Assembly: GCF_020037475.1 (NCBI RefSeq)
Contig: NZ_JAIQDB010000002.1
Location: 248,001-312,000, forward strand
DNA: 64,000 nt
Direction: 5' to 3'
Source: Sutcliffiella deserti
GTDB taxonomy: Bacteria > Bacillota > Bacilli > Bacillales > Bacillaceae_I
Shown here: positions 1 through 8,791 of the stretch, piece by piece
Numbering within the stretch: the first letter of the stretch is position 1
Layout: every line of letters starts with the position of its first letter
Notes under the pieces: model-generated
What the model was told of the DNA's origin: nothing
Seen by the model: the letters and a program-made list of their open reading frames with translations, nothing else
Databases searched by the model: none
Translations under genes and position numbers: made by a program

Positions 1-272
1 TTGGAAACAGTATTACTCCCCTTAGTTATCAACCGATTATTATGTAACTCCACTTGATTCCCTAAATTTTAATTCCTCTACTGTTATCACCCAATCTTTA
101 ATTCGTTTGAAAGATAAGTTCTTTAATTTAGCTTGAGCCTGTACATGGGTATTTTGTGTGGAGGGGGTAGTAACTTCATTCCATTCAGTAAGGAGGGACC
201 CGGGAAAATTTATAACCGTTTGAGAATTTAGGGGAGGCTGTTCACCTGAATAAAATGGAGGTGATTATTTTC

Positions 273-1037
273 ATGCCAAGGCAAGCACGGAAGAGAAGCA
301 AAAGCGGCATCTACCATATCATCATGAGAGGAATTAACAAGCAAACCATTTTCGAGGAGGAACATGACAAGCAAAGGTTTCTAGTAACGGTGGCAAAGTA
401 TAAGAAAATAAGTAATTTTGAGCTTTATAGCTACTGTTTAATGGACAACCATATACATCTTTTAATGAAGGAGTCAGAGGAGGAAAGCATTTCAGACGCA
501 TTAAAAAGGATTAATTCAAGCTATGTTTATTGGTACAATGCTAAATACGAGAGATGTGGTCATCTGTTCCAAGAAAGATTCAAAAGCGAAAACGTAGAAA
601 CCGAAGATTACTTTTTTACCGTTCTACGATACATTCATCAAAACCCCATTAAGGCAGGATTGTCGAACACTGTTTTTGAGTACAAGTGGACAAGTTTTCA
701 TGAGTATTTCAACCAATCTTGCATAGTCGACACAGAGGAAGTCCTACAACTCTTTTCCCCAAATCGAAAAACTGCGATGGAAATATATATTACCTACATG
801 CAACAATCCAATGAAGATCAATGCCTCGAAGATTATGGAAAGATCAGAAGAAGTGATAGCGAAATAATAGCTTTATTAACCGATTACCTGGGAATACCCA
901 ATATCTCAACCTTACAAAAAACGGAAAAAGATAAGCGGGACGCTGCATTGGCAGAACTTAAACAAGTCAACGGTGTCACTATAAGGCAGTTGGCAAGGAT
1001 TACAGGATTATCAAGAAGTGTTATACAGCGGATTTGA
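273..1037 (+). CDS. REP-associated tyrosine transposase (RAYT, Y1/IS200-like fold)
   Basis: Single-domain Y1/HUH-type transposase of the RAYT class, thought to act on short palindromic REP sequences rather than on its own ends. The HUH metal-binding motif is visible as DNHIHLL (about residue 65), and the family motif YIHQNPIKAGL follows near residue 120. The C-terminal 60 residues form a helix-turn-helix-like tail (VTIRQLARITGLSRSVIQ), as usual in Bacillaceae members. The frame is open from an ATG at 255, but GGAGGTG at 257-263 lies 9 bases before the ATG at 273, so translation should start at MPRQARKR. No terminal inverted repeats or partner gene flank it, as expected for a RAYT. Palindromes of one REP-like family lie at 1081, 1364 and 1696 just downstream, and at 47608. 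Family call is secure; activity is inferred. Confidence 0.9.
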   Translation: MPRQARKRSKSGIYHIIMRGINKQTIFEEEHDKQRFLVTVAKYKKISNFELYSYCLMDNHIHLLMKESEEESISDALKRINSSYVYWYNAKYERCGHLFQERFKSENVETEDYFFTVLRYIHQNPIKAGLSNTVFEYKWTSFHEYFNQSCIVDTEEVLQLFSPNRKTAMEIYITYMQQSNEDQCLEDYGKIRRSDSEIIALLTDYLGIPNISTLQKTEKDKRDAALAELKQVNGVTIRQLARITGLSRSVIQRI

Positions 1038-1080
1038 GAATTTCCCTTCTCTTTCTTTTTATCCCAAGAAAACAAATGAC

Positions 1081-1099
1081 GGGACAGTGTACCTGTCCC
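1081..1099. repeat. REP-like palindrome, copy 1
   Basis: GGGACAG-TGTAC-CTGTCCC, a 7-bp-arm palindrome followed by GCGACCC. It lies 44 bp after the transposase stop codon. Read on the minus strand it fits the shared pattern GGGT..., GGGACAGGT, then TGTCCC seen in copies at 1364, 1696 and 47608. Confidence 0.75.
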
Positions 1100-1114
1100 C
1101 GCGACCCAGTGTTA

Positions 1115-1216
1115 TCACGCACTCATCTTCAATTTAGAGCTTTGGCTGATTGCTTTTAAGATGAATAATTTATCTGGCGCGGTTAGCATTCTCCAACTTT
1201 TCACTTTAATCTTCAT
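1115..1216 (-). CDS. possible 33-residue basic peptide
   Basis: A short minus-strand frame of 33 codons (begins MKIKVKSWRM, ends SKLKMSA). AAAGGAGAG lies 5-6 bases before the ATG, a strong Bacillus ribosome binding site. The peptide is basic, with about eight lysines or arginines, and has an amphipathic centre (DKLFILKAI). No signal peptide or known family was recognised. It sits between a REP palindrome and the promoter of the next tiny gene. Only the ribosome binding site supports it; it may be chance. Confidence 0.35.
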   Translation of the reverse strand: MKIKVKSWRMLTAPDKLFILKAISQSSKLKMSA

Positions 1217-1363
1217 AAGAGTCTCTCCTTTTAATTTTTTGTATGTTGTTGGTTAATCGTCTTGATGAAGATCTATAATAGTAAAATACCCCCTTAAACC
1301 CAGTATAAACAACAAAAATTCCAACATTTTCCGCACGAAAACAAGGAGAATTTGACGGTTTTT

Positions 1364-1390
1364 GGGTTTTGGGGACAGGTCCCTTGTCCC
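1364..1390. repeat. REP-like palindrome, copy 2
   Basis: GGGTTTT followed by GGGGACAGGTCCCTTGTCCC. The 27 bases match the reverse complement of the element at 47608-47634 exactly. Outer arms GGGACA/TGTCCC can form a hairpin. Confidence 0.85.
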
Positions 1391-1406
1391 GATGTTCTAT
1401 TAATCA

Positions 1407-1435
1407 TTGAATCTGGTAAAATTTATTAATATAGT
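1407..1435 (+). promoter_or_regulatory. SigA-type promoter for the 32-residue peptide gene
   Basis: TTGAAT (1407-1412), 17-bp spacer, TATAGT (1430-1435). It would start transcription about 30 bases before the short gene at 1472. Confidence 0.5.
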
Positions 1436-1471
1436 AAAAAAAAACTAAGCTTATAAGCAGAGGAGTATAGT

Positions 1472-1570
1472 ATGTTTTTCGAAAAATTCTGTTTTTTCTG
1501 CAATGAGAAAACAAATCAATATTATACTTATAAAGAAATGAAAAAAAACCTTTCGTTGCAACTTAAGTAA
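1472..1570 (+). CDS. putative 32-residue CxxC peptide
   Basis: Short gene beginning MFFEKFCFFCNEKTNQYY and ending in a lysine-rich tail. AGAGGAG at 1459-1465 is spaced 6 bases from the ATG, and a SigA-type promoter (TTGAAT-N17-TATAGT) lies just upstream, so both transcription and translation signals are present. A CFFC pair near the N-terminus could bind metal or form a disulfide. No family recognised. It is followed by a structured stretch (1593-1663) and a REP copy. Coding status is inferred from signals only. Confidence 0.45.
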   Translation: MFFEKFCFFCNEKTNQYYTYKEMKKNLSLQLK

Positions 1571-1592
1571 AACATATGTAGAGCGCAGAGCA

Positions 1593-1663
1593 TTTGTGAA
1601 ACTCTAGTAATCTCTCATGCTAAATATCTTTACTAGCCGAGAAGTGGGTGGATACTTCACAAA
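1593..1663 (+). other. nested inverted repeats, possible structured RNA
   Basis: Two nested stems: TTTGTGAA (1593-1600) with TTCACAAA (1656-1663), and inside it CTAGTAA (1604-1610) with TTACTAG (1630-1636). It could be the 3' end of the small-peptide transcript or a separate small RNA. No known RNA family was recognised and no U-run follows directly. Confidence 0.3.
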
Positions 1664-1695
1664 GCAGCAGAAACGTAACGCTAAACAAGAAAATT

Positions 1696-1722
1696 GGGAC
1701 GAGGGACCTGTCCCTCCGACCC
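1696..1722. repeat. REP-like palindrome, copy 3
   Basis: GGGACGAGGGACCTGTCCCT followed by CCGACCC. It is the same family as copies 1, 2 and 4, in the orientation of copy 4, with a few substitutions. Confidence 0.75.
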
Positions 1723-1842
1723 AAAAAAAACATTGATTAATCAAAAAATTAGTAGTATCTTAGTTATAAGCGTTATGATAGCGTTTGCATTATTTAATAG
1801 TTTTATAGGAGTGGGGAGTTTTTACTAGATTGTGCAACTTTG

Positions 1843-1893
1843 TGCAAACGGTTTCATCTCCTTAAAAATTTTATGTTTGTGCAAACGGTTTCG
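1843..1893 (+). promoter_or_regulatory. two direct cre/LacI-type operators before the amylopullulanase gene
   Basis: TGCAAACGGTTTCA (1843-1856) fits the CcpA cre pattern TGNAANCGNWNNCA. TGCAAACGGTTTCG (1880-1893) repeats it with one change, 37 bp later. The identical core TTTGTGCAAACGGTTTC occurs in both. A GCGTTTGCA half-site lies further up at 1781-1789. Such sites bind CcpA or a MalR-like LacI-family repressor; which one cannot be decided from sequence alone. Confidence 0.6.
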
Positions 1894-1923
1894 CAATTTA
1901 TAGCAAATGAAAGGGGTAAAGTG

Positions 1924-4900
1924 ATGAAAAGGAAGCCTTATCAAAAAGGAATGGCAATACTATTATCGGTTCTCTTAGTTGTGTCGATGTTTTCCGGATA
2001 CATACCGAGTGCAGTTGCAGAAACAACGGAAAACCGACATATCAGCTTGTCCTATGAACGAGCGGATGGGAATTATGAAGGCTGGAACCTGTGGGTTTGG
2101 GGGACAGGCGCAAAGAATGACCAGATTGATTATACAGAAGTAAGAGATGGAAAAGCGATTTTCAACATTGAAGTTGGACCAGATACAGACGAGGTAGGAT
2201 TTGTGATCCGCCGAGGTACTGGCTGGGATGAAAAGGATTTTGATGGAGACCGTTTTATCACGGTAAGCAAATCAGATTCGATTACGAAGGTACATGTGAA
2301 AAGTGGCGAAGCGGAATTTTTTACAGTCCCTGATGTTAGTGCACCGAAAGTGGAAGATGGCAATGCTCACTTCTTTTTCCGCGATAAAGAATTATTTGCA
2401 CAAAATGAAATGAATCTCGTAGAAAAAGTCGAGCTTCAAATAGCAGAAAATAGATATGAGATGACAGCTGAAAGCGAAAATGAGCGTTTTTCTTACACGC
2501 TAAACGACGTACCGGCTGGTGAGCATGAATATACTTATTTTGTTACAGTCGATGGCGTAACAACGGAAGTAACCGACCCTTATAATACAGTGGACGGAAA
2601 ATCCGTGTTAACTTATCAAGTTTCAGAAGTAGAGGTTTCAGCAAAAGTGGAGCCTGCTGCCGTGAACTATAACGAAAATGCAGTAGTAACCGTGGATCTT
2701 GGCGGAGAAGAGGACACCGAACCGGAAACAGCAATTCGCGAAATGTTTATCAACTTGACTGCAATTGGTGGGGCGGAAAAAGTTGCAATCGACCCAGAGC
2801 TCAATGAATTAACAGTGGCTGTTGATCAACGTGTGACAGCTGGCATGAAAACTTTGCCGATTGTGGCGATTGACGAATTTGGAAACCGTCATGAAGGGGA
2901 AGCGACTCTTGAAGTGAAAGCCCGTACCTTTACGGGAGAAGAAGCGGATTTTGACTGGGATGAAGCAGTGGTTTACTTTATGCTAACCGATCGTTTCTTT
3001 GATGGAGACGCTTCAAACAATGACCCTTATGGTATTAACTATGACAAAACTAAGTCAGGCACATACCAAGGTGGAGATTTTAAAGGAATTACACAAAAAT
3101 TAGACTATCTAGATGAGCTTGGTATAAATACGATCTGGATTAATCCAATCGTAGAGAATATTAAACATGATGTAAGATATACAGAAGATCCAGAGACACC
3201 TTATTACGCTTACCACGGATATTGGGCCAATAACTTTGGTGAATTAAACCCTCACTTCGGTTCCATGGCAGATTTCCATCAACTGATTGATGAAGCGCAT
3301 AACCGCGGTATAAAAATCATGGTGGATGTAGTATTGAATCATACTGGATATGGATTAAAAGCAAGTGATGCTGGCAACGGCCATATCCCTAATTTTCCTA
3401 CAGATGAAGACCGTGCCCGCTTTGATGGCATGCTTCGCAGTGGTGGATCGGATACGGTTCGCGGGGAATTAGCTGGTTTACCTGATTTTATTACGGAAGA
3501 TTCAGCAGTACGTGACCAAATTGTCCAATGGCAGGTAGATTGGATCGAAAAGTCCAAGACTGCTAATGGCAATTCAATCGATTATTTCCGTGTAGATACC
3601 GTGAAACACGTAGAAGATACCACATGGATGGCTTTTAAAAATGAACTAACGAAAAAAATGCCGGAGTTTAAGCTAATCGGTGAGTCATGGGGAGCAAACG
3701 TAAACGATGACCAAGGTTACTTGAATACCGGAATGATGGATTCCTTGTTGGACTTTGATTTTAAAAATTATGCAAGTGATTTTGCAAACGGCCAATTGGA
3801 TGCTGTTCAATCTAAATTGGAAAACCGTAATGCAGCACTATCTAACGGTGCAACACTTGGGCAGTTCCTAGGAAGTCATGATGAAGACAGATTTTTTGAG
3901 CGAGTAAATGGTGACCTGGGTAAATATCAGGTGGCAGCCTCTCTTCAATTAACATCCAAAGGACAACCGGTTATCTATTATGGGGAAGAACTTGGTTTAC
4001 CAGGTAAAAATGATTACCCTTACTATACGAACCGACAAAACATGCCTTGGGACGAAGTTGAAGGCAATGAAGTATTAGCTCATTATCAAAAACTTTTAGC
4101 ATTTAGAAATGATCATTCCGACCTTTTTGCAAAAGGAGATCGCACAAAGGTGGCGGGCTCTGACAGCGAAGAGTATCTTCTATTCTCTCGTAGCCATCAA
4201 GAGGAGGAAGTTTATGTAGGTTTGAACACTTCCACAGCAGAACAGGAAGTGGAAATAGATTTTGATTTAGCATATGCGAATGTAACCGACCATTATGGAG
4301 AAAAAACGTATACTACTTCTGCGGACGGAACAGTTACGATTTACCTTCCGGCGATGGAAGATGGCGGTACCGTGTTACTTACAGTTGAAAATGGAACCGT
4401 ACCTGGGGAAGAACCGGGAGATACCGGCGAAATCGGAGAGAACACGCTTCGTATCCACTATCAAAGAACGGACAATAGCTACGAAAACCTCGGTCTATGG
4501 TTATGGGGAGACGTTGCTGCTCCTTCTGAAAATTGGCCAACAGGCGGAACACCTTTTACAGCAGAGCAAGTAACAAACTATGGTGCATACGTGGATGTTG
4601 AATTAAACTCCGATGCACAGGAAATTGGCTTCTTGGTTCTAAATAGAACCAATGGAGACAAAGATGGCGGCGATAAAGTTTTAGAATTATTCTCCCCAGA
4701 TCTTAATGAAATTTGGATCAAACAAGGTTCAGATGAAGTGTTTTTATACGAACCAGCTGAACTGCCGGAAGATACCGTGCGAATCTATTATGATCGCCAA
4801 AACGATGATTATGATGGATGGGCATTGTGGAATTGGGGCGATGTAGAAGCACCATCAGACGGTGAGTGGCCTAAAGCTGCAACAGATGCAGCTGGAATTG

Positions 4901-7686
4901 GTAAATTTGGTGCTTATTATGATATTAAACTAGTAGAAAATGCAGAAGAAATAGGCTTCCTTTTTGTTAATAAAGAAACAGGAGCACAAACAGGAGACAT
5001 GAAATTCGAAATGTTGAATGAGTATAAAACATTATTTGTAAGAGAAGGAGAAGATAAAGTGTACACAGATCCTTATGGTGCGGTACCAATCGCCCTTATA
5101 TCAGGTGAAGTGCTTTCCGACAAGCTTATCACTCTTCTTTTCTCAAAAAATGAAGGGCTAGATGTAGAAGAGCTGGCACAACAGATTTCGATTAAAGACG
5201 TGGATGGAAATGATGTAGAGTTTTCCCATGTCACGCTTCAAGGGGAACGAGGGGTTCATATTCATGGAACATTTGACCTTGATAAAATCCCTTACACCAT
5301 CACTTACGGAGAGCGTACGATTTCGGTCAAATCCGGCTGGAGACTGATTGATAAAATGTACGGTTATGATGGAAAGCTTGGGGCAGAACTGCATGAAGAT
5401 GGTTCCGCTACATTAAAATTATGGTCTCCAAAAGCGGATGAAATCTCTGTTGTCTTATATGATAAAGACGACCAGAATACTGTGGTAGATACAATCGCCA
5501 TGACTAAAGGCGATCGTGGAGTTTGGTCAGTAACGCTTTCAGTCGAAAACACTGGCTTAAGCAGTTTAAGAGGTTACTATTATCACTATGAAATCGTGCA
5601 TGGAGACGAAACAAAGCTTGCATTAGATCCTTATGCAAAATCCATGGCAGCTTGGAACAATGAGGCGGGAGACCCTGTTGGGAAAGCAGCCATCGTGGAC
5701 ATTTCGTCTATTGGACCGGAATTAGACTATGCAACAATTCCAGGCTATGAAAAAAGAGAAGACGCGATTATTTACGAGGTTCATGTACGTGACTTTACCT
5801 CTGATCCTAATATAGGTGAGGAATTAAAAGCACAATTCGGAACGTTTGCTTCCTTTGTGGAAAAGCTGGATTATATTGAAGAGATGGGTGTCACACACAT
5901 TCAACTTCTGCCGGTAATGAGCTATTTCTTCAGCAACGAGTTGGCTAATGACGAAAGAATGCTGGATTATGCTTCTACCCAAACAAACTATAACTGGGGT
6001 TACGACCCACACAGTTATTTCTCTCTATCTGGTATGTACTCGGAGAATCCGAATGACCCAGAATTGAGAATAAAAGAGTTCAAAAATCTTATTGCAGAAA
6101 TTCACAAGCGTGACATGGGAGTAGTCCTTGATGTGGTGTACAACCATACTGCGCAAGTATCTATCTTTGAGGATCTTGTACCAAATTACTATCACTTTAT
6201 GGATGCTGATGGTACCCCAAGAACAAGCTTTGGCGGGGGACGCCTTGGTACGACTCATAAAATGGCAAGAAAAGTACTTGTTGATTCCATTCTTCACTGG
6301 GTGGACGAGTATAAAGTAGACGGCTTCCGCTTTGACATGATGGGGGACCATGATGCAGAAAGCATTCAAATGGCTTTTGACAAAGCGAAGGAACTTAACC
6401 CGAATATCGTCATGATTGGCGAGGGCTGGGTAACATTTGCAGGCGATGAAGGTGAGCCTGTTCAAGCGGCTGACCAACAGTGGATGCAATATACCGAAGC
6501 GGTTGGAAGCTTCTCTGATGAAATTCGTAATGAATTAAAATCAGGTTTCGGCAGCGAAGGACAACCACGCTTCCTAACAAATGGAGCACGAAACATTCAG
6601 CAGATTTTTGATAACATTAAAGGACAGCCACATAACTTTACAGCCGATCAACCAGGCGATGTGGTTCAGTATATTGCAGCACATGATAACTTAACGTTGT
6701 ACGACGTTATTGCACAGTCGATTCAAAAAGATCCAGATATTCCAGAAAATAACCTGGAAATTCATAAGCGCATTCGAATTGGGAATAGTATGATCCTGAC
6801 TTCCCAAGGGACAGCATTCCTGCACGCTGGCCAGGAATATGGTCGTACGAAACAGTGGAGAGCGGAAGCGGATGAACCTCCTTACAAGTCAACCTACATG
6901 ACAGACAAGGACGGAAACCCATTCCAATATCCATACTTTATCCATGATTCTTATGATTCATCGGATATCATTAACCGAATCGATTGGGAAAAAGCAACAA
7001 ACGAAGAACTATATCCAATCAACAATGTGACAAGAGAATACACAGCAGGACTAATCGAATTACGTCGTTCTACTGACGCGTTCCGATTAGGTTCTAAAGA
7101 ATTGGTAGATTCAAATGTTACATTGCTTGCGGCACCTGAAATGGAAGATCAGGACCTAGTAGTTGCTTATCGAAATGTGGCGACAAATGGCGATGTCTAC
7201 TATGTATTTGTCAACGCGGATACAGAAGCTCGAACATTAACAATGGAAGAAGACTTAACAGATGCAACGGTAGTTGTCGACCAAGATGAAGCAGGCGTGA
7301 AGGAAGTTTCTGAAAGAACTGGACTTAACTTGACTGCTAGTGATATCACAATCGACCCACTGACTACAATTGTTATAAAAGTAAGTGCTGAGGGAGAAAA
7401 CCCAGGCGAAGGAGACGGCGAAACCCCAGGTGATGGAGACGGTGAAACTCCGGGTGATGGAACTCCTAAAGAAGATGGTAAAGAAAAAGAAGACAAAAAG
7501 TCAGATAAAGAAGAGAAGAAGTCCAATAAAGAATCCAAAGCAGGCGACAAAGCAGCTGACAAACAAGAAGGTAATAAATTACCAAAAACAGCTACCTCGC
7601 TGTACAACTGGATGCTATTAGGATCCATGATGATCGTCTTTGGCGGCGTATTTATGGCGAGAAGATTAATTAAGAAGAGTGAATAA
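1924..7686 (+). CDS. cell-wall-anchored bifunctional amylopullulanase
   Basis: A 1920-residue secreted enzyme with two GH13 units. The start is the ATG at 1924 (AAAGGGG upstream, then a signal peptide ending near SAVAE); the frame is open 28 codons further up but without a signal. Order: signal 1-31; CBM41-like starch-binding domain (from about 39); alpha-amylase unit (about 345-790), likely nucleophile D558 (FRVDT), acid E587 (IGESWG) and D653 (GSHDED); two more CBM41 copies (from about 840 and 951); pullulanase N-terminal and CBM48 regions (about 1055-1250); pullulanase unit from about 1279 with D1471 (FRFDMMGDHD), E1500 (GEGW) and D1588 (AHDNLT); acidic-basic linker with GDGETP repeats; LPKTA 1886-1890, membrane segment and RRLIKK tail. 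The amylase half should cut alpha-1,4 and the other half alpha-1,6 bonds of starch or pullulan, on the cell surface. The two-headed layout resembles alkaline Bacillus amylopullulanases. Catabolite-type operators precede it. Confidence 0.93.
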   Translation: MKRKPYQKGMAILLSVLLVVSMFSGYIPSAVAETTENRHISLSYERADGNYEGWNLWVWGTGAKNDQIDYTEVRDGKAIFNIEVGPDTDEVGFVIRRGTGWDEKDFDGDRFITVSKSDSITKVHVKSGEAEFFTVPDVSAPKVEDGNAHFFFRDKELFAQNEMNLVEKVELQIAENRYEMTAESENERFSYTLNDVPAGEHEYTYFVTVDGVTTEVTDPYNTVDGKSVLTYQVSEVEVSAKVEPAAVNYNENAVVTVDLGGEEDTEPETAIREMFINLTAIGGAEKVAIDPELNELTVAVDQRVTAGMKTLPIVAIDEFGNRHEGEATLEVKARTFTGEEADFDWDEAVVYFMLTDRFFDGDASNNDPYGINYDKTKSGTYQGGDFKGITQKLDYLDELGINTIWINPIVENIKHDVRYTEDPETPYYAYHGYWANNFGELNPHFGSMADFHQLIDEAHNRGIKIMVDVVLNHTGYGLKASDAGNGHIPNFPTDEDRARFDGMLRSGGSDTVRGELAGLPDFITEDSAVRDQIVQWQVDWIEKSKTANGNSIDYFRVDTVKHVEDTTWMAFKNELTKKMPEFKLIGESWGANVNDDQGYLNTGMMDSLLDFDFKNYASDFANGQLDAVQSKLENRNAALSNGATLGQFLGSHDEDRFFERVNGDLGKYQVAASLQLTSKGQPVIYYGEELGLPGKNDYPYYTNRQNMPWDEVEGNEVLAHYQKLLAFRNDHSDLFAKGDRTKVAGSDSEEYLLFSRSHQEEEVYVGLNTSTAEQEVEIDFDLAYANVTDHYGEKTYTTSADGTVTIYLPAMEDGGTVLLTVENGTVPGEEPGDTGEIGENTLRIHYQRTDNSYENLGLWLWGDVAAPSENWPTGGTPFTAEQVTNYGAYVDVELNSDAQEIGFLVLNRTNGDKDGGDKVLELFSPDLNEIWIKQGSDEVFLYEPAELPEDTVRIYYDRQNDDYDGWALWNWGDVEAPSDGEWPKAATDAAGIGKFGAYYDIKLVENAEEIGFLFVNKETGAQTGDMKFEMLNEYKTLFVREGEDKVYTDPYGAVPIALISGEVLSDKLITLLFSKNEGLDVEELAQQISIKDVDGNDVEFSHVTLQGERGVHIHGTFDLDKIPYTITYGERTISVKSGWRLIDKMYGYDGKLGAELHEDGSATLKLWSPKADEISVVLYDKDDQNTVVDTIAMTKGDRGVWSVTLSVENTGLSSLRGYYYHYEIVHGDETKLALDPYAKSMAAWNNEAGDPVGKAAIVDISSIGPELDYATIPGYEKREDAIIYEVHVRDFTSDPNIGEELKAQFGTFASFVEKLDYIEEMGVTHIQLLPVMSYFFSNELANDERMLDYASTQTNYNWGYDPHSYFSLSGMYSENPNDPELRIKEFKNLIAEIHKRDMGVVLDVVYNHTAQVSIFEDLVPNYYHFMDADGTPRTSFGGGRLGTTHKMARKVLVDSILHWVDEYKVDGFRFDMMGDHDAESIQMAFDKAKELNPNIVMIGEGWVTFAGDEGEPVQAADQQWMQYTEAVGSFSDEIRNELKSGFGSEGQPRFLTNGARNIQQIFDNIKGQPHNFTADQPGDVVQYIAAHDNLTLYDVIAQSIQKDPDIPENNLEIHKRIRIGNSMILTSQGTAFLHAGQEYGRTKQWRAEADEPPYKSTYMTDKDGNPFQYPYFIHDSYDSSDIINRIDWEKATNEELYPINNVTREYTAGLIELRRSTDAFRLGSKELVDSNVTLLAAPEMEDQDLVVAYRNVATNGDVYYVFVNADTEARTLTMEEDLTDATVVVDQDEAGVKEVSERTGLNLTASDITIDPLTTIVIKVSAEGENPGEGDGETPGDGDGETPGDGTPKEDGKEKEDKKSDKEEKKSNKESKAGDKAADKQEGNKLPKTATSLYNWMLLGSMMIVFGGVFMARRLIKKSE

Positions 7687-7688
7687 AA

Positions 7689-7725
7689 GGGGCCTGCCCC
7701 CCATTACTGTAATGCGTTAAAGTGT
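7689..7725. repeat. GGGGCC..CCCC gene-end element, copy 1
   Basis: GGGGCCTGCCCC starts three bases after the amylopullulanase stop codon and is followed by ATTACTGTAATGCGTTAAAG. A related string overlaps the stop of the permease gene at 9696, and another follows the dehydrogenase stop at 22536. Confidence 0.5.
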
Positions 7726-7740
7726 TTGATTGATGGAAGA

Positions 7741-7773
7741 AGAGCATGGCGATAGGTGCCATGCTCTTTTTTT
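7741..7773 (+). terminator. rho-independent terminator of the amylopullulanase gene
   Basis: AGAGCATGGC (7741-7750) pairs perfectly with GCCATGCTCT (7758-7767) and is followed by a run of T. Confidence 0.9.
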
Positions 7774-7849
7774 ATTGTGAAATTTTGTTATTTGCAGGTG
7801 TCTGGTTCAAACAGCTTATAATGCTCAAAACTCACACCTATCTGGGAAA

Positions 7850-8538
7850 ATACATGAAAAGCAAGAGCGAGGAAAGATGATGTATGTTAAAGGGCGAAGT
7901 AAGTACACGAAAAGCGAGAGTGAGGAAAGATGATGTATGTTAAAGGGCGAAGAAAGTACATGAAAAGCGAGAGTGAGGAGAGATGATGTATATTGAAGGG
8001 CGAAGTAAGTACATGAAAAGCGAGAGTGAGGAGAGATGATGCATGTTGAAGGGCGAAGAAAGTACATGAAAAGCGAGAATGAGGAGAGCTGATGACTGTT
8101 GAAGGGCGAGGTAAGTACATGAAAAGCGAGACTGAGGAGAGAGGAAGAATGTTGAAGGGCGAGGTAAGTACATGAAAAGCGAGAATGAGGAGAGATGATG
8201 TATGTTAAAGGGCGAAGTAAGTACATGAAAAGCGAGAGTGAGGAGAGATGAAGTATGTTAAAGGGCGAGGTAAGTACATGAAAAGCGAGAATGAGGAGAG
8301 ATGATGAATGTTGAAGGGCGAGGTAAGTACATGAAAAGCAAGAGCGAGGAAAGATGAAGTATGTTAAAGGGCGAGGTAAGTATATGAAAAGCGAGAGTGA
8401 GGAGAGATGATGCATGTTGAAGGGCGAAGAAAGTACATGAAAAGCGAGAGTGAGGAGAGATGATGTATGTGAAAGAGCGAAGTAAGTACATGAAAAGCAG
8501 GGAATCCGAAGAATGATGTACCCAAAGGAGCGAACTAA
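7850..8538. repeat. 13-copy tandem array of a 53-bp unit
   Basis: Thirteen imperfect copies in strict 53-bp register, marked by GTACATGAAAAGCGAGAG starting at 7850, 7903, 7956, 8009 and so on to 8486. The last copy is degenerate. Units vary at a few positions (GTATGTT/GCATGTT, GAAGTAAG/GAGGTAAG). The period is not a multiple of three, and all three minus-strand frames stay open across much of the array, which produces long Ser/Leu/Phe-rich frames with no ribosome binding sites. I regard it as a non-coding minisatellite. Each unit on the plus strand carries a short ATG-to-TGA frame (MKSESEER). Confidence 0.95.
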
Positions 8539-8640
8539 GCATTAGTGTAATTTTCGGGGAAAGAGACCTTGGAAAGGGTGGAACTATGAAAGGCTATACT
8601 AAAATATAATATGGTATTTTTTACTGAAGCGTCCTGGAAG

Positions 8641-8669
8641 TTGGCACAAGTAAAGTTTAGCAGTATAAT
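8641..8669 (+). promoter_or_regulatory. SigA promoter of the EamA permease gene
   Basis: TTGGCA (8641-8646), 17-bp spacer, TATAAT (8664-8669), close to consensus. The roughly 115-base leader contains a hairpin (AGAAGAAAC with GTTTCTTCT, about 8730-8758) followed by a T-rich stretch, so attenuation is possible. Confidence 0.75.
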
Positions 8670-8791
8670 ACTTAGGTAGCTAACCAGTATCCATTGTATT
8701 TTTTATAGAAAAAATGAGTTTGAGTTTAGTAGAAGAAACAGGAGTGGTGTTTCTTCTTATTTTAGTTTGAGTTAGAAAGAGGAGAGCGTTT

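Noticed and set aside
7850-8538. CRISPR array
   Set aside because: The whole 53-bp unit repeats without unique spacers, and no cas genes lie in the window.
7825-8542. Overlapping minus-strand frames of 77-196 codons through the 53-bp array (Leu/Ser/Phe-rich)
   Set aside because: They follow from the repeat, since the 53-bp period makes the frame shift each unit, and no ribosome binding site or signal is present. I treat the array as non-coding.
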